Made by a program: the position numbers and the translations under genes. A model generated the notes under the pieces. It was not told where the DNA came from, ran no database searches, and saw only the letters and a program-made list of their open reading frames with translations. From Trichaptum fuscoviolaceum (lineage: Eukaryota > Basidiomycota > Agaricomycetes > Hymenochaetales > Trichaptaceae), in assembly GCA_910574455.1 (NCBI GenBank), contig CAJSYZ010000011.1:3394941-3458940 (forward strand): a stretch of 64,000 bases of DNA, in the 5' to 3' direction. Shown here piece by piece: positions 35,717 to 46,928 of this stretch (position 1 is its first letter; each line of letters starts with the position of its first letter).

Positions 35717-36785
35717 TCATTCTACGATATGCGATATCGAAGTCGACCTAGTACAGGGTACTGTTAGGGCCGACATTTTATCAGCTAAAGCGACACATAC
35801 CTTCTGCCCTAAGCATCCCAAGCTCTCCACCACGGTATAGTCAGACTCGCAAATCGCATCGAATACAAAGTCCTCCCGCATGAAAAATATCCGGAGCAGA
35901 CTGTCCTGTGTCACTTCTTCACGTAGTATAAGTCCTAGACCAGGGACAACGCGGCCGCATTCGGTGAATATGAAGGTCCTTTCATAATTTGGTGCGCTGT
36001 ATCGCGAAAGGGAAATGGGTAAACGTGTCATTATTGCAAGGATACACGGCAAAGCTTACGCCTGCAACTCGCTGACTTCATGTTCATACGTCTGCCAAAG
36101 ATATTAGCGAATGGGAAATTCGAGAGTTGATCATTAACGTACCTCTGTTTCGCCGTGCTTTCCATCGCCGACATTGCTATCGCTCTGCAATCCGGCATAC
36201 ACTACCTGCTTCCCCGCGTCAACGTCAGATTGAACAAGATCTATATGAACATGCACTTCAAGTCCCGAGACCATATCTCCTTGAGCCGCCGTCGTGGCTT
36301 CGTCCACTTGAGTAACGGTTTCGTCGCTGCTTTTCGATTGGGGTTGAGCATTTCGTAAGAGGTAGTTTAGACAAGAAATATGTACCTTCCGTCGTAGCAT
36401 CTGAAGCTGACAGTCGAATAATCGTCTAACTTCACGTTCTGCTAGGTATGATTAGGTTTGGTGCACATGATAAGGGGACGATATGCGTACCTGTAACCTC
36501 CTTTTACTCGAGTGACTTAGAATACACATACGTCCGCCTGCAAAGCATCGTTCGCATTTTGAGGACTCCAGCGTGCGCGTGCACTGGTAGATGAGCCATG
36601 TATTTGAGCGTCAACATCCCACAGCATAGTTGAAAAGGAGGGGGACATAGCCTGACTCTTACATGAGCCTCATGGCAGGCCGTACAAACGTCCCTACTCC
36701 TATTCTTCGCGGCCTCCGAGCGAGTGAGAGATTTTAGTTCAGGCGCTGGAGGTTCGAGAGTTATTCTGGACTTGGAGTCATCCAT
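35717..36785 (-). CDS. Zn(II)2Cys6 protein D (tandem array unit 4, diverged)
   Basis: The open frame begins at a TTG, so the ATG at 36785 (MDDSKSR) is taken as the start. Exon 1 ends CTACHEAHVR; using the GTCAGG donor, exon 2 begins CTRTLESSKCERCFAGGRMC. This gives C-X2-C-X6-C-X8-C-X2-C-X6-C with the intron before the third Cys. The middle is acidic (SSDETVTQVDEATTAAQGD). The last exon carries a weak version of the array C-terminal domain (FIFTECGRVVPGLGLILREE, FVFDAICESDYTVVES). It is the most divergent of the four 4 kb units; the function is likely similar. Confidence 0.6.
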
Positions 36786-38964
36786 TGCGCTTGGCTGTCC
36801 ATCATCAAGAGGCGATGCGCGAAATTTATATACATCGGTGGTGACGAGCGAATTGAGCAGTTTGTAGGCGTTTTCCAAGGGAGACGGTCAAGCCACAGAG
36901 CTACAGAATGGGATACTATCCAGAGAAGGACATGTTAATGATTGCGGTATGTAGCCATACTGCATTCTTACCTCTGCTTCGGCACGCCGCACTTCCAAAC
37001 TTGAACAACCAATTCATTGCAATCGAATGGTTCTTCTTTCTTGATCGCTGCCATCGCTATTGCGAGCCTAAACGAGAGAGACAGGCGACCACTTTTTCTG
37101 AATGATGATAAGTCCCGTCCAAACCGTCGCCTGACAGACAAAAAGGGGAGTTGACTGCCACTGACAATGTGACAGTCTATGATTAGCTAGATTGAATAGA
37201 CTCGGAGGTAACGGCATGATCTTTTCGTAGCTCTAGCGCGGTGGCTTGAGTTCCCCACTGGCGCTACCTCGAGCCTCTATTACTGGAGCTGATACCCCAT
37301 ACTTCTCTGCTTCGGATATCGACCTCGAGGATTGCGTAAGGCCATGGTCACAGTCGCAGGAAACAAGCAACAAGCAATAAATCTAGCAATTCGAGCGCCT
37401 CAGGAGCCTTCATCTTTCACTTTGATGGCATTTTAAAAGGCCCTTCGAGTCGTTTGGAGGACAATCTATGATGTTATGCCTTTCTAGCGAGGTCCTTAAT
37501 CGAAAGGATTGTGATAAATGCTATCACACTGATAGAAGGATTTCTAAATTTGGACGACCACTGACGGGAAATCAACAAAGTTCATGGCGCCAAAGTACGC
37601 ACTTATCAGCGAAGCGTGGCTCAGGTGTGTAGGCATTGTATATCCTGTGGATTTGCCTTAGTTAATAACTTATCAAAATAATCTTAAGGTTCAGACTGCT
37701 TTATGCGTACCTATTGAACTTTTCTGCCAAAGTATTCGGACAGAAGTCACCGTCCTTTTGATGGACGGTAGATAACTGTAGTGGCAAGTGACAGCCTCCC
37801 GACTTTGGGGTAAAGTCATGTCTAAAAGACATTATATCGACAGGAAGCCAGACACCATGAGGCCCATGTTGCTTGTACATTTTCCCTCAGGCTCATACTA
37901 TCGGGAAAGGAGGATGTTAATACAACCACACCTGTTGATGAAGATGGGTGCGGTACAAACAAGTCTGAGTTATCCTGCAGAAACAGGCAAAGAAAACCAG
38001 TTGCAGACCTATATTATTCCAAGTCGGTAAGAGATCTTCCTTACTCAGCCGACATAAATTTGTCTCAATTTCGTTCCGAATTCAGATAGCGTTAGTGATG
38101 TTCAAGTTTGAAAATGCTTGATCTATTTCGAGAGAGAAATATATGGACGGAAGAAAGAGCAGGTGAGTCACAAGCACTCGTCCGACTGGTGTTCGAAAAG
38201 GTGGTTTCAGGGTTCGACGACTCGGAGCCCACTGGCACTCCGAGTCTCGGTTGAACTTTTTGAATCATCGCAATTGCAGTCACACGCGAACAATTCTCTC
38301 TTCGATTCTCTCATCTTTCGATATACCATAGGACACTGATGTGCGAGTTGACTGACTTCTACTTAGGCATTCCTACATAGATGCACACGCCGACGACTCT
38401 CGGCGGGCCAGAATGGAGAAAGACTGCCGTTCTCAGTTGTCAATCAGGAATTAGATAGCGCGACAGAGGTTGGTTATGAAGGCTATGGGTAAAGCTACGG
38501 GTAAAGGGAGTTGCAGACTGAGAAGGAATCGGGAATACTGGTGCGAACTAGATTCAGTTCTTCATGATTCATAGTAGTAATACAGACTCGTCCAGTTTGC
38601 ATCGAGTCATTTGACATCGCATCGACTGACATTCGCAAGATAAGCTTGATCGACAGCTTTGAATGTCTCAAGCTCAAACACCACAAAGAATATTATCGGC
38701 TTCATAGCGCGAACGTTCTAGAATCATCGTTGCTGATTAGACTTGTCTTTGGTCAAATAACACCTGAGCGGATTGTGGTTCTTTGGTATGTCGTATATCT
38801 GCAGTTTCTTCGCTAAAATACATAATTTAAGACGTGCGGTATACGCTCATCAAATCATACATTAATTGCTTCAATAATGTCACATAACCTCAAGACGAAT
38901 ATGTTGGACGACTACTTACTCGAAAAGGGGGCAATGAGACGGCTGCGAACGCTTCTCTAACGTT
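36786..38964. other. Inter-unit region 4
   Basis: There is no complete gene. A plus-strand exon-like stretch at about 37918-38029 (DEDGCGTNKSELSC, RKPVADLYYSKS) ends exactly at a GTAAGA donor. At 38214-38258 an inverted pair, GACTCGGAGCCCACTGGCACTCCGAGTC, is flanked by GGTTCGAC and GGTTGAAC, a short transposon-type palindrome. Confidence 0.35.
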
Positions 38965-40052
38965 TTAATACCATTCAAGTTGGTTGGCGACGTCTATTCC
39001 AATCATCTCCCAGCATTCGTTGGCAGCATCACTCCGGACATGCTATGTTTTTGTTGAGTCATTTCTCGAATTCTGGGAGGCGAACACATACTGATCGATT
39101 GTCGAAGTAAAAATGATCGTTGGCCTCGATGCCAACGGTCCCACCCTTCAAGTGACTGCCTTGCTGCCAGTGAAACTCACTAGGGTGATTCTGGGATCGT
39201 TATCATCAAAAGCTATCATAAGATGAAACTTTTGTCAGTGTTAACTTACAGTGATGTGAATCTCCCCAGAATAATACGTTCCGTCAAAGATATTCCCGTT
39301 GCTGCCGTTACCAGCGCTAGTGCTCGATGAAGCATCAAGTGTCACGATTACTTCAACGGAAGTCTAAGTATGAAGATTGGCAGCCGATCAATCGTCAAAT
39401 TACATGGACTATCTTGCCTCGATCATGCTCTCGTCCGTAGCCTGTTGTCCGCGGTCCTCCTCCAGTGGTGGTTCACTATTGTCTAAGCGAAGCTTCTTGA
39501 TTACAATTAGAGCGCCGGATGGACATCAAAAAGGCAGTTACACGTACACTGGCATTAATGTAGTCGGTTACCGCCTCCTTAGCATCGCCATCAAGCGCTA
39601 ACTCGGGACTCGGAATCAGTGGTTTGGCACTGCAAGAAACGCTTTTTAGCGATCGGCGGTAGATCATCTAGAATTGGATACTCGCTCCTGCTGAGGATCC
39701 TCTTGAATTATCTTGAATTCCGTGTAGTCCTAGCGAAGAGCTTTAAGTAATGAAAACACTAGGGACTGCGACCTTCACTCTGGCTACTCACTGTGTGCAC
39801 TTTGCCTTTCGGTGGCAAACCTGGTTCACAATTACGCCCCTTCTTTACGCATCTTTCACAAAACGAGTTTGTCATCTGCGTACACTGTGATCGATGTGAG
39901 CATGACCCTGTCGTTTGTAACATGACACTCACCTTCTGCCGATCTCGTTGACAGCTCCAACATGGCCGTCTGTTTCTCGCCAACGCAGCTCGTCGTCGGG
40001 CGTTGCTCTCCTTTGATGCGCGTTTTGATTGACCACTTGTGTTCACCACCAT
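38965..40052 (-). CDS. Zn(II)2Cys6 protein E
   Basis: Start ATG at 40052 (MVVNTSGQSKRAS). Exon 1 ends CWSCQRDRQK and exon 2 begins CTQMTNSFCERCVKKGRNC: C-X2-C-X6-C-X7-C-X2-C-X6-C, with the intron before the third Cys. Later exons read LALDGDAKEAVTDYINAS, KLRLDNSEPPLEEDRG, TLDASSSTSAG, GTYYSGEIHIT, FHWQQGSHLKGGTVGIEAN and end at 38965 with GIDVANQLEWY. One junction near 39365-39430 is unresolved. The C-terminal part does not resemble that of proteins A-D. It may be a fifth, more diverged array unit (3.3 kb from D). Confidence 0.55.
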
Positions 40053-40609
40053 GGCACTTGAGGAGAAGCTTGGAGAAGCTTAAGTTGTGGGTAGTGAGCA
40101 GTTGGGACGGGATAGGTATGGAGCGCCAAGGTGCCTAAATATGTATCTGATGACCTCCAAGGCAAAAGTAGTGTCTGTATCATCGGTGTTCTTGGCCTGA
40201 AGTGATCTTTGCTTTAATGGGGCTGAACACCGTTCTGACATTCCTACGCTCTCTGCCTCCTGGACGTCGTACCACCGCAGACAGATCGGCGATATCAACG
40301 TTTCTCGATGTGGTCCTCGACTCAGAAGGCACATATGATTCAATGGGGACCAAGACTTTGCGTTTCTACTTGTTCATGTTATTAAACTCCATCCGGAACA
40401 TTGTGTTACATGTGATCAAATAACTACTAAATATGCTCCTTCTGCTTTATGATTACGACTCAACATTTGAGTTCTCTGCTTTTCCTAGAATCGACCTCAA
40501 GCTGCTAGAATGCTAGAATGTGTCATGCAAGACGATTCCTTTTCTACGGTTGATAAGTAGTTCAGTTCCTGGTGGGTTGGGGCTTTCGTGACATCCTTGT
40601 TAGCTTATC
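40053..40609. other. Spacer between proteins E and F
   Basis: No gene is supported; it includes the upstream region of protein E. Confidence 0.4.
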
Positions 40610-40957
40610 CATATATCTTGCAAAGGAGATATCATGGGACCCACAAGTAGACAAGGCGTCTTCCTTGCGATGCAGCGTTTGCAAGGATAAGGATCGTCTT
40701 TGCTGCCGGGCTCGCACTGTAACAACCTATGTTAGCATTGAACTTTCATCTCAACGAAACGTAGTAGCATCAAGCCAGGTTGCCAGACCCATTATACCAT
40801 CTGACCACCTTGTAAACTTCCACAAATCTAAGGCAAGTGAACTTACCCGACAGCGCACTTTAGCGCAAGCCGTACAAGCTATCCTGCGCCGCACGTTCCC
40901 GTCAACCTTCTGGAGCTGCTCTTGCGTTAAAACGATGAATCCTGATGGGCTTGACAT
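40610..40957 (-). CDS. Zn(II)2Cys6 mini-protein F
   Basis: Exon 1 (40847-40957) starts MSSPSGFIVLTQEQ and ends CTACAKVRCR. Exon 2 (40610-40716) begins CEPGSKDDPYPCKRC and stops after PLQDIWIS. The cluster is C-X2-C-X6-C-X10-C-X2-C-X6-C, again split just before the third Cys, with a longer 130 nt intron. At about 70 residues it is little more than a zinc cluster. It could be a truncated gene, or continue through an unseen intron beginning at the GTCCCA after LLV. Confidence 0.5.
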
Positions 40958-41644
40958 TGCTGACGGGGTTATTTGATGAGATGAAGGACTACCAGCGCAT
41001 CGTGTCTAATTTATAGAGGAATGTATCAGCACTATGTCGTAGCCTGTATTCTTCAAATGAAGCCTTTGGACCCGAGGCTTCTGTAGCGTGTATGAAACGA
41101 CATTTTGATTCGGCGGATAGATCAGAATTTGGATGGGCCGACAAGACCGACAAGGGATAGGTATCATCTTGGCTGCTTCGCCGTTTGCTTGAAGGAACTG
41201 GACGCGTCAGACCGGTGAGCATACATACGAGACAAGCGAGTCTGATAAGTCCTATAGAAGGGATCTGATAGAACTAGAGCGAGATGGACTCCGCGTCCAG
41301 ATACCTCAGGCGAATCCCTTTTCGAGCCCATGCAAGACATCCTGATTTATCGTACAAGACAGACCCTTAGAAGAGACAAGGGGAGCTACGCTAGGCACTA
41401 TGTTAGATCACGACGTAGAAGGTGGAAATATGTAAGACGAACTTATAACCCGAAACGTTGCTCCGCTTCCAGTAGATATCCACAGTTTGCATTACACGGC
41501 TTGCTATAAAGTCTGCATCTTCAATCAGCCTTCGGGTGGATCAGAGTGGGTCAAAATCTGCCATGAGTCTAGAGTGTAGAGAAGAGCTGGTTCATTCGCA
41601 TAGGTAAGTCCTGGTCGAAGAAATGGAGAATACATGCAATGCAA
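40958..41644. other. Spacer upstream of protein F
   Basis: No convincing coding stretch, RNA or repeat was seen. Confidence 0.4.
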
Positions 41645-42248
41645 TTAGTGATTATTAGGGTAAATTTCTATGAACCAGCCATCAAAGACCTGCAAAACAC
41701 TTGGTAAGATCCAGAGATGATTCGAGAACATCACTCACATCTGTGAATTACTGTTTTGATCATACGCACACCGAAAGGCATTGTTTAAAGGGGTAAAAAA
41801 CTTGTTGGTTCGGGATCTGGCATTGTTTGCCTTGAGCTCTTACTTTTCAGGCTCGGAAATCGGCCTTTACGCAAGTTATTGACATTTGTACAAGATTGAT
41901 TATGGTAGAAGAGTCCACGCGTCGAGTCACATCCGTTTCTTAGAGGCCATCTAGATTTGCTCTGAGTAAACTAGAACGTAAGGAACAAGATCTATTTCAG
42001 GAAGAAAGATGATATTACCTTTGATTCTTCGTCTCCTCTGTATACTGCAAAAGTAATCTGTACTTTGCATGTCAATAAGTTGGACACTTATGATCAAAGG
42101 AAGTGCTTACATGTTCGATGCTGGCATCATGAGCCACCTTACGTGCCACATTCTTCAATCCTTTCCACCCTCTCCTAAAGAAACATTAGTAAATGAGACA
42201 ATCCTGAGAAAGCACGATGTTAATGCCTCACTGAATTGAGCGGTACAT
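41645..42248 (-). CDS. Small unknown multi-exon gene
   Basis: Three 5' exons join in phase: 42232-42248 (17 nt, MYRSIQ), 42111-42174 (GWKGLKNVARKVAHDASIEH) and 42019-42057 (ITFAVYRGDEESK). Their introns are 57 and 53 nt with GTGAGG/GTAAGC donors and TTTAG/TACAG acceptors. The last exon is probably VFDGWFIEIYPNNH, ending at 41645. The middle, about 41700-42018, is not resolved. The protein would be under 100 residues with no recognised motif and no signal peptide. Confidence 0.4.
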
Positions 42249-43817
42249 CGTGTTAGCGCGAGGAGTTGCTAGTTCTCAACTTCTGCCTGTAAGACGCTTG
42301 CAAGACACTGACTTTATACCTAATCGCATAAATAGACGCTTTCTATCCGGAATAGATGCCTTGCCTTTGGACATCCTTTAGAAACGATAGCACAGATCGG
42401 TCGGCGTTCTTTAGAGCATTTTGACGTTACGTTGCGAATAGAACAGCATTTTGTCTCGGAGTGTAACTGCAGTGGATCTTAGGTTGTAAAAATGGCGCTC
42501 GTTCCAGTTGACTGCTAGAGGTAGGTGACTGACTCATCACGATTCTGCAAAACCTTCCATGCGATTCGGGAGAATCTCTGCAACTTCCATTCATATGCAA
42601 GGCTCTTCTTGGTAAGTAGCGGAATGTGCAATCGGCGCTGGCGTGAGTGTACCATCCGAGAGGGTACAAAGTACATAATGGTGGGGAGAGAAAGAGAGTT
42701 CAATGCCACGTGTAGTAACTTGAATGAGCTTGAATTCTCACGCTACGTTGACTTAGTAATGCAACTTAAAGTTCAACGTAAGAACTTGCATGGGCAAGTG
42801 CATTCCTAGCAAGGCCATCGTGTTGTTTTATTCGGTCCGACACGACTTGCGCCTCTGCTGCTCATTATGACCTGTTGCTACTTTCATTCACCCACTCATG
42901 TGAGAGCGACCGTGATTCGGCGAGCTTGCGTCGCCGATGAGCGGAGGGTGGTGTGCAGAAATCTGGTCATCAGATAATAGATGACACAGTCGGCGATGCC
43001 ACCGATGTCTCCCAATTTCCATGGACTCACGGAGGAAGGACTCGCAATTCTCTCCATGTCGACATGCATCCTCCACCAGAAGTGTCGGGTGGAAGGCGAA
43101 GATAGCGAAAGCAGACGCATCCACCGCCTCTTGATTTGTTCTTTGCGGCTTCAACTGCTAATCTGGGAAGTCGTATATTTGGGTTCATCGCATCTGGTAA
43201 GTCTGTGCTGTCAGAAATATTAACTTCAAGGCATTCAAGTGTTCATACAAAGGCCCAGAATACTCTTGCATTGCCTCCTACGTATGAACTGCAGCGCAAT
43301 GCAATGCCGTCCACTATGAAAGCTTGCAGATCGCGTACAACTTTTCTGTCGTCCTTGGGAAACTACTAGTATGAGTTACCGAATGCGGCCTGAATCGGCG
43401 CTCCTTCCATTACAAGGTAACGTCTGTTCTGAGTGTATCACAAACCGAGTCATACCAACTTTTGGTCCATACTCTTTGCGAACTCTTCAGCCGAAACAGA
43501 ATCTTTTCATCGGCGATTTTGATAACTTTCCATCTCTATAGACAGTCGACGTCGCCTTCATGTCTTATCTCGCCGACGAATTGAGATTCATCCACAAGAA
43601 CACGTAATGACATAGGATCTGGAGAGCTTATATAGAGGCACTGCCCTTCAAGGAATCGCCATCCAGCACTCATCAGTGCAAGCGATACCTCCCAGCGAAC
43701 AGCCTCATCGGTGAAGGCTCCTCGTACCGTTACGCACCCAAATACTGCACCGCATCAAAGCGCTCTTTTGTCTGAGACAGACTGAAAAGGCCTGAACCAC
43801 CAGTTTCTCCATAAGCC
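42249..43817. other. Spacer with one weak minus-strand exon and a likely promoter
   Basis: A minus-strand open stretch at about 42888-43141 after a TTAG acceptor reads as protein (HPTLLVEDACRHGENCESF), but no start exon could be attached. TTATATAGAGGC at about 43630 lies 190 bases before the plus-strand ATG at 43818 and is a candidate TATA element for that gene. No other feature was seen. Confidence 0.35.
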
Positions 43818-45029
43818 ATGTCTCGTCGTAACTCCAAAGTAAGAGCTAGGCTTTTATTTTATTTACTTCACTTCTATCACTTTCAGAAATGTCACAATTC
43901 TGCCCTTTTACTTTGCAATTCAGATCGCTAATAAATATTGACTTAGGCAAACTTGCGAACAAACACGAGCCAAGAAAGCGGCGAAATCAGCTTCCACTTT
44001 GAAACAGGAAAGAAAGTGAGTGGTTCCAATATTCATTCTCAGCCCCGATTTGAAACTTAAATTTGTATAGTATCGTCCGTACACATCCGTTGAACGCATT
44101 AAATCGATCGACGCAAAAAAGCAAAGTAAGGATGATCCTCGGCTAGCCAATATATCCAAGGAAGTTCCTCGACAATGTATGGGGGTGTTCTCAATAAATG
44201 AGGTGAATCAAGGCATCCTTATTGCGTTTGGTTTAGTGGCTCATACAGAGTTTAGACTACTTCCAAAGATGCAGCACCACAACCTGTTTCCCCACCCTCA
44301 ACAGGCACGATCAAGATTGAGGAGTGCGAATCAAATTCTATGCTTCCCGTCAAGGAACGCGACACACCCGATACATTCACCGCACAATCAGTTCACGGAT
44401 TTTTTACATATCCAGAGCAAGAGCTACCACAACAGATGGGATATTTCGCTGGCCCAAGCCAGACTTCGATACCCCGTTATCAACATGAAGAGAATCTGTT
44501 CTTCAACGACAGCAATCCGGGATCACTTGCTATCTCGACTGATTTTAATCAGTTTCTCGCCGCGCCTTTACAACACCCTAACTTGTTCTTTGCATCTACC
44601 ATCGTTACTCCCGTCAACGAACTCACCCTCCCACTCTCTCACAACATTCCCGATTCTCCTACGACTTCCTACAGTTCGAGTCCTGCAGAGAGCGACATAT
44701 CTTATTATGCTTATGATTCTGCCTTATTCAGAACGCAATCTCCATTCATCCATCAATATTCCTCAATGGTCGATAAAATAGACCCTATGGATTTCTATCA
44801 GAACTCACAGTATCCGAATGCGATTACTTCGGACCCCGCTCATTATGAGGAAGGCTCATATGATCAGTGGTAGGTACAATAATTTCTCTACATGCGATAC
44901 ACGACACTAACGTGGAATGACAGGCCAGTCGATCTAAAGATACAGCACTCTGGTTTGGAGCAGGTCAGCTTCGGGGAACCAAGTCCATTCCACAACGAAA
45001 GACTTTCTCTTCCGAACGGTTTTTGTTAG
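43818..45029 (+). CDS. Regulator-like protein of unknown DNA-binding class
   Basis: Exons 43818-43838 (MSRRNSK), 43947-44015 and 44071 onward join in phase and give GKKYRPYTSVERIKSID and DDPRLANISKEVPRQ. The spacing RP..., then ISKEV about 25 residues later, loosely recalls an HMG box, but the typical aromatic residues are missing. A further intron (about 44185-44255) leads to the main exon ending at 44869. That exon is Ser/Pro/Gln/Asn-rich like a fungal activation domain (TTSYSSSPAESDISYYAYDS). The last exon, 44924-45029, ends LSLPNGFC. It is probably a nuclear protein. The internal join and family are uncertain. Confidence 0.45.
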
Positions 45030-46189
45030 AAATGTGTACTATTCTTGGATCGTCTCCCTCAACTTCTGTGTCACTAGTTGCATGTCTTTCTTTAAATGCG
45101 CTGCAAGGTCATGCTGTAATCTTGTTCCTATCTAGTTTTCCGCGTAGTATATGTACATACCCATGTGTGCAATTTCAGATTCTTACTGAAATCGTGATCT
45201 TCATTATTCAAGTTTGTACTCTTCAAGCAGTAAGATGCAGTGAGTGTCTGCACTGAGTACGTAGGCCAGCTTGTTGCTCTCGGGTCTTTCAAGCCTCAGA
45301 CATATCAATAAAGGCTGTCATCTCGCACATGTTCTTGCACTCATTATTGTATCCGAGTTGAACTTGCAATATTTTCTACGAAATTAAGCTCGATTGGAGC
45401 TTGGTCTTTGGGAAAATAGGGCAACCACTTAGAAATTTGCGTATTATGGTCCTTTCTGTATTCGAGGCACGGATAGCGATCAGAGATATCTACTGTAGAC
45501 TAGTTTAAATAACAGGTATGAATCTGACCGTAATTTTGGAGGCAGGTTTGACACTGGATGACTTTCCGTAGGCTTGCGAAATAGAATACAGATTTTTAGA
45601 TGTTTGGAAAGGCAATGAAGGCAGTGTTTATATGTGCCAGGGTCTTTGGATCCATAGGAAAAGGTCATCGCTAAACACACTTGCGGTGCTAAAAGGGTTG
45701 CATCTAATCTGTAAAAATACAGAAAGCCTACGGAAAGTCACCCACTTTACTCTGAAACCCAGAGTATCCCTTCCGCACACTTGAAACACTTGCCTTATTA
45801 TGTTATACTTGTTTCTCGTCCTTGCGTGCCTCCAGAATGTAGAATGCTGGGGCATATTGTAAATTGCAAGCTACGAGACAAGACTGTGCCAGAGCATATC
45901 TTAAAATATACACATGTTTTAATCAAGGGCAGTCCCCCGCAGTAGGGAGAGCGTACCAGTGAGACAGTCGAAAGAGAAACAAAAAGATTACAATATACTA
46001 CAACGCTTTGGGCTTGGATAATTCGAGAATACTTCATGACGAAAATGTGGACAGATTATTTGGGTATGAGTAAGCGGAGGACGAGGGAATAGTCACTTCC
46101 CCATTGGAATGATGATGCCGAGTGAGTTCGATTCCGAGAGGTTGGCGATTCTCAAGATTCCAAGGCCTTCGTTCATAACATTAGAAGAT
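45030..46189. other. Spacer
   Basis: I see no gene. It holds the 3' flanks of two convergent genes. Confidence 0.4.
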
Positions 46190-46928
46190 TCATTTGATGA
46201 AATACAACTTCATGACTGACTGCACTTGGTCAAAAAATGGTTGTTGAATATCCTCGGTATTATGCTGATGGAATATACGACGATCGCCCTCCCTCAGATA
46301 GTCTAGGTGACTTGGTAATGCTGAGTACGCTCCGCCGCGTATTTCATGTGTCACGCTCCTCATAAAGCTTTCGTTTCCTTGCGCGATATTAGCATGCTCA
46401 TAGCTTGTATGGCCGATAATATGACTATAGCTTCTCTTAGAACACCGATGATCGTCAGTAAACACTTTTAGATTAGATTTTAGGAAGCTTCCTGTAACGT
46501 ACTTGCGAGTCAGGATGATGGTACTGGTGATCCGGGGGAAGATTTGGTAGGGGTAGCTTTTGAAGATCTCTGCTCACGAATGCATTGAAATCGCCAACAT
46601 CTGGATCAGTTCTATGAATCTTGTCATATCTGCAAGATGGGTGTCGGCGGCCCGTCGGTTTTTGTATTCGCATAGCATCTTTCTGCTCTCTTTTCCTTTT
46701 GTATTGAGGTGTTGGTTCTGGTCCCTTACATTCAAGTCTAGCTGAGGCACAACGTTCGCATGGAACCCCCTCACCCCTAAGTTTGCACTATGAAAACCAT
46801 AAGGATCTATCAAAGAGAGAGGATATGTAGCCTGCCTTGAGCTTGACGTCCCGACAGTTCTGGCATGCGATGGGTCGTTTTCTCTCTTTCTGAAAGGATG
46901 ACGAGCCACGTTGCTTGTTACTCGTCAT
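46190..46928 (-). CDS. Zn(II)2Cys6 protein G
   Basis: Start ATG at 46928 (MTSNKQRGSSS). Exon 1 (46836-46928) ends ACQNCRDVKLK. Exon 2 resumes at 46787 with CKLRGEGVPCERCASARLEC, giving C-X2-C-X6-C-X8-C-X2-C-X6-C. The 48 nt intron begins GCAGGC, a rare GC-AG intron, and lies just before the third Cys like the others. After a basic stretch (YKRKREQK) comes FNAFVSRDLQKLPLPNLPP, and a last exon contains RGGAYSALPSHLDYLREGD. No fungal_trans domain is seen. Likely a small nuclear DNA-binding protein. Confidence 0.6.
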
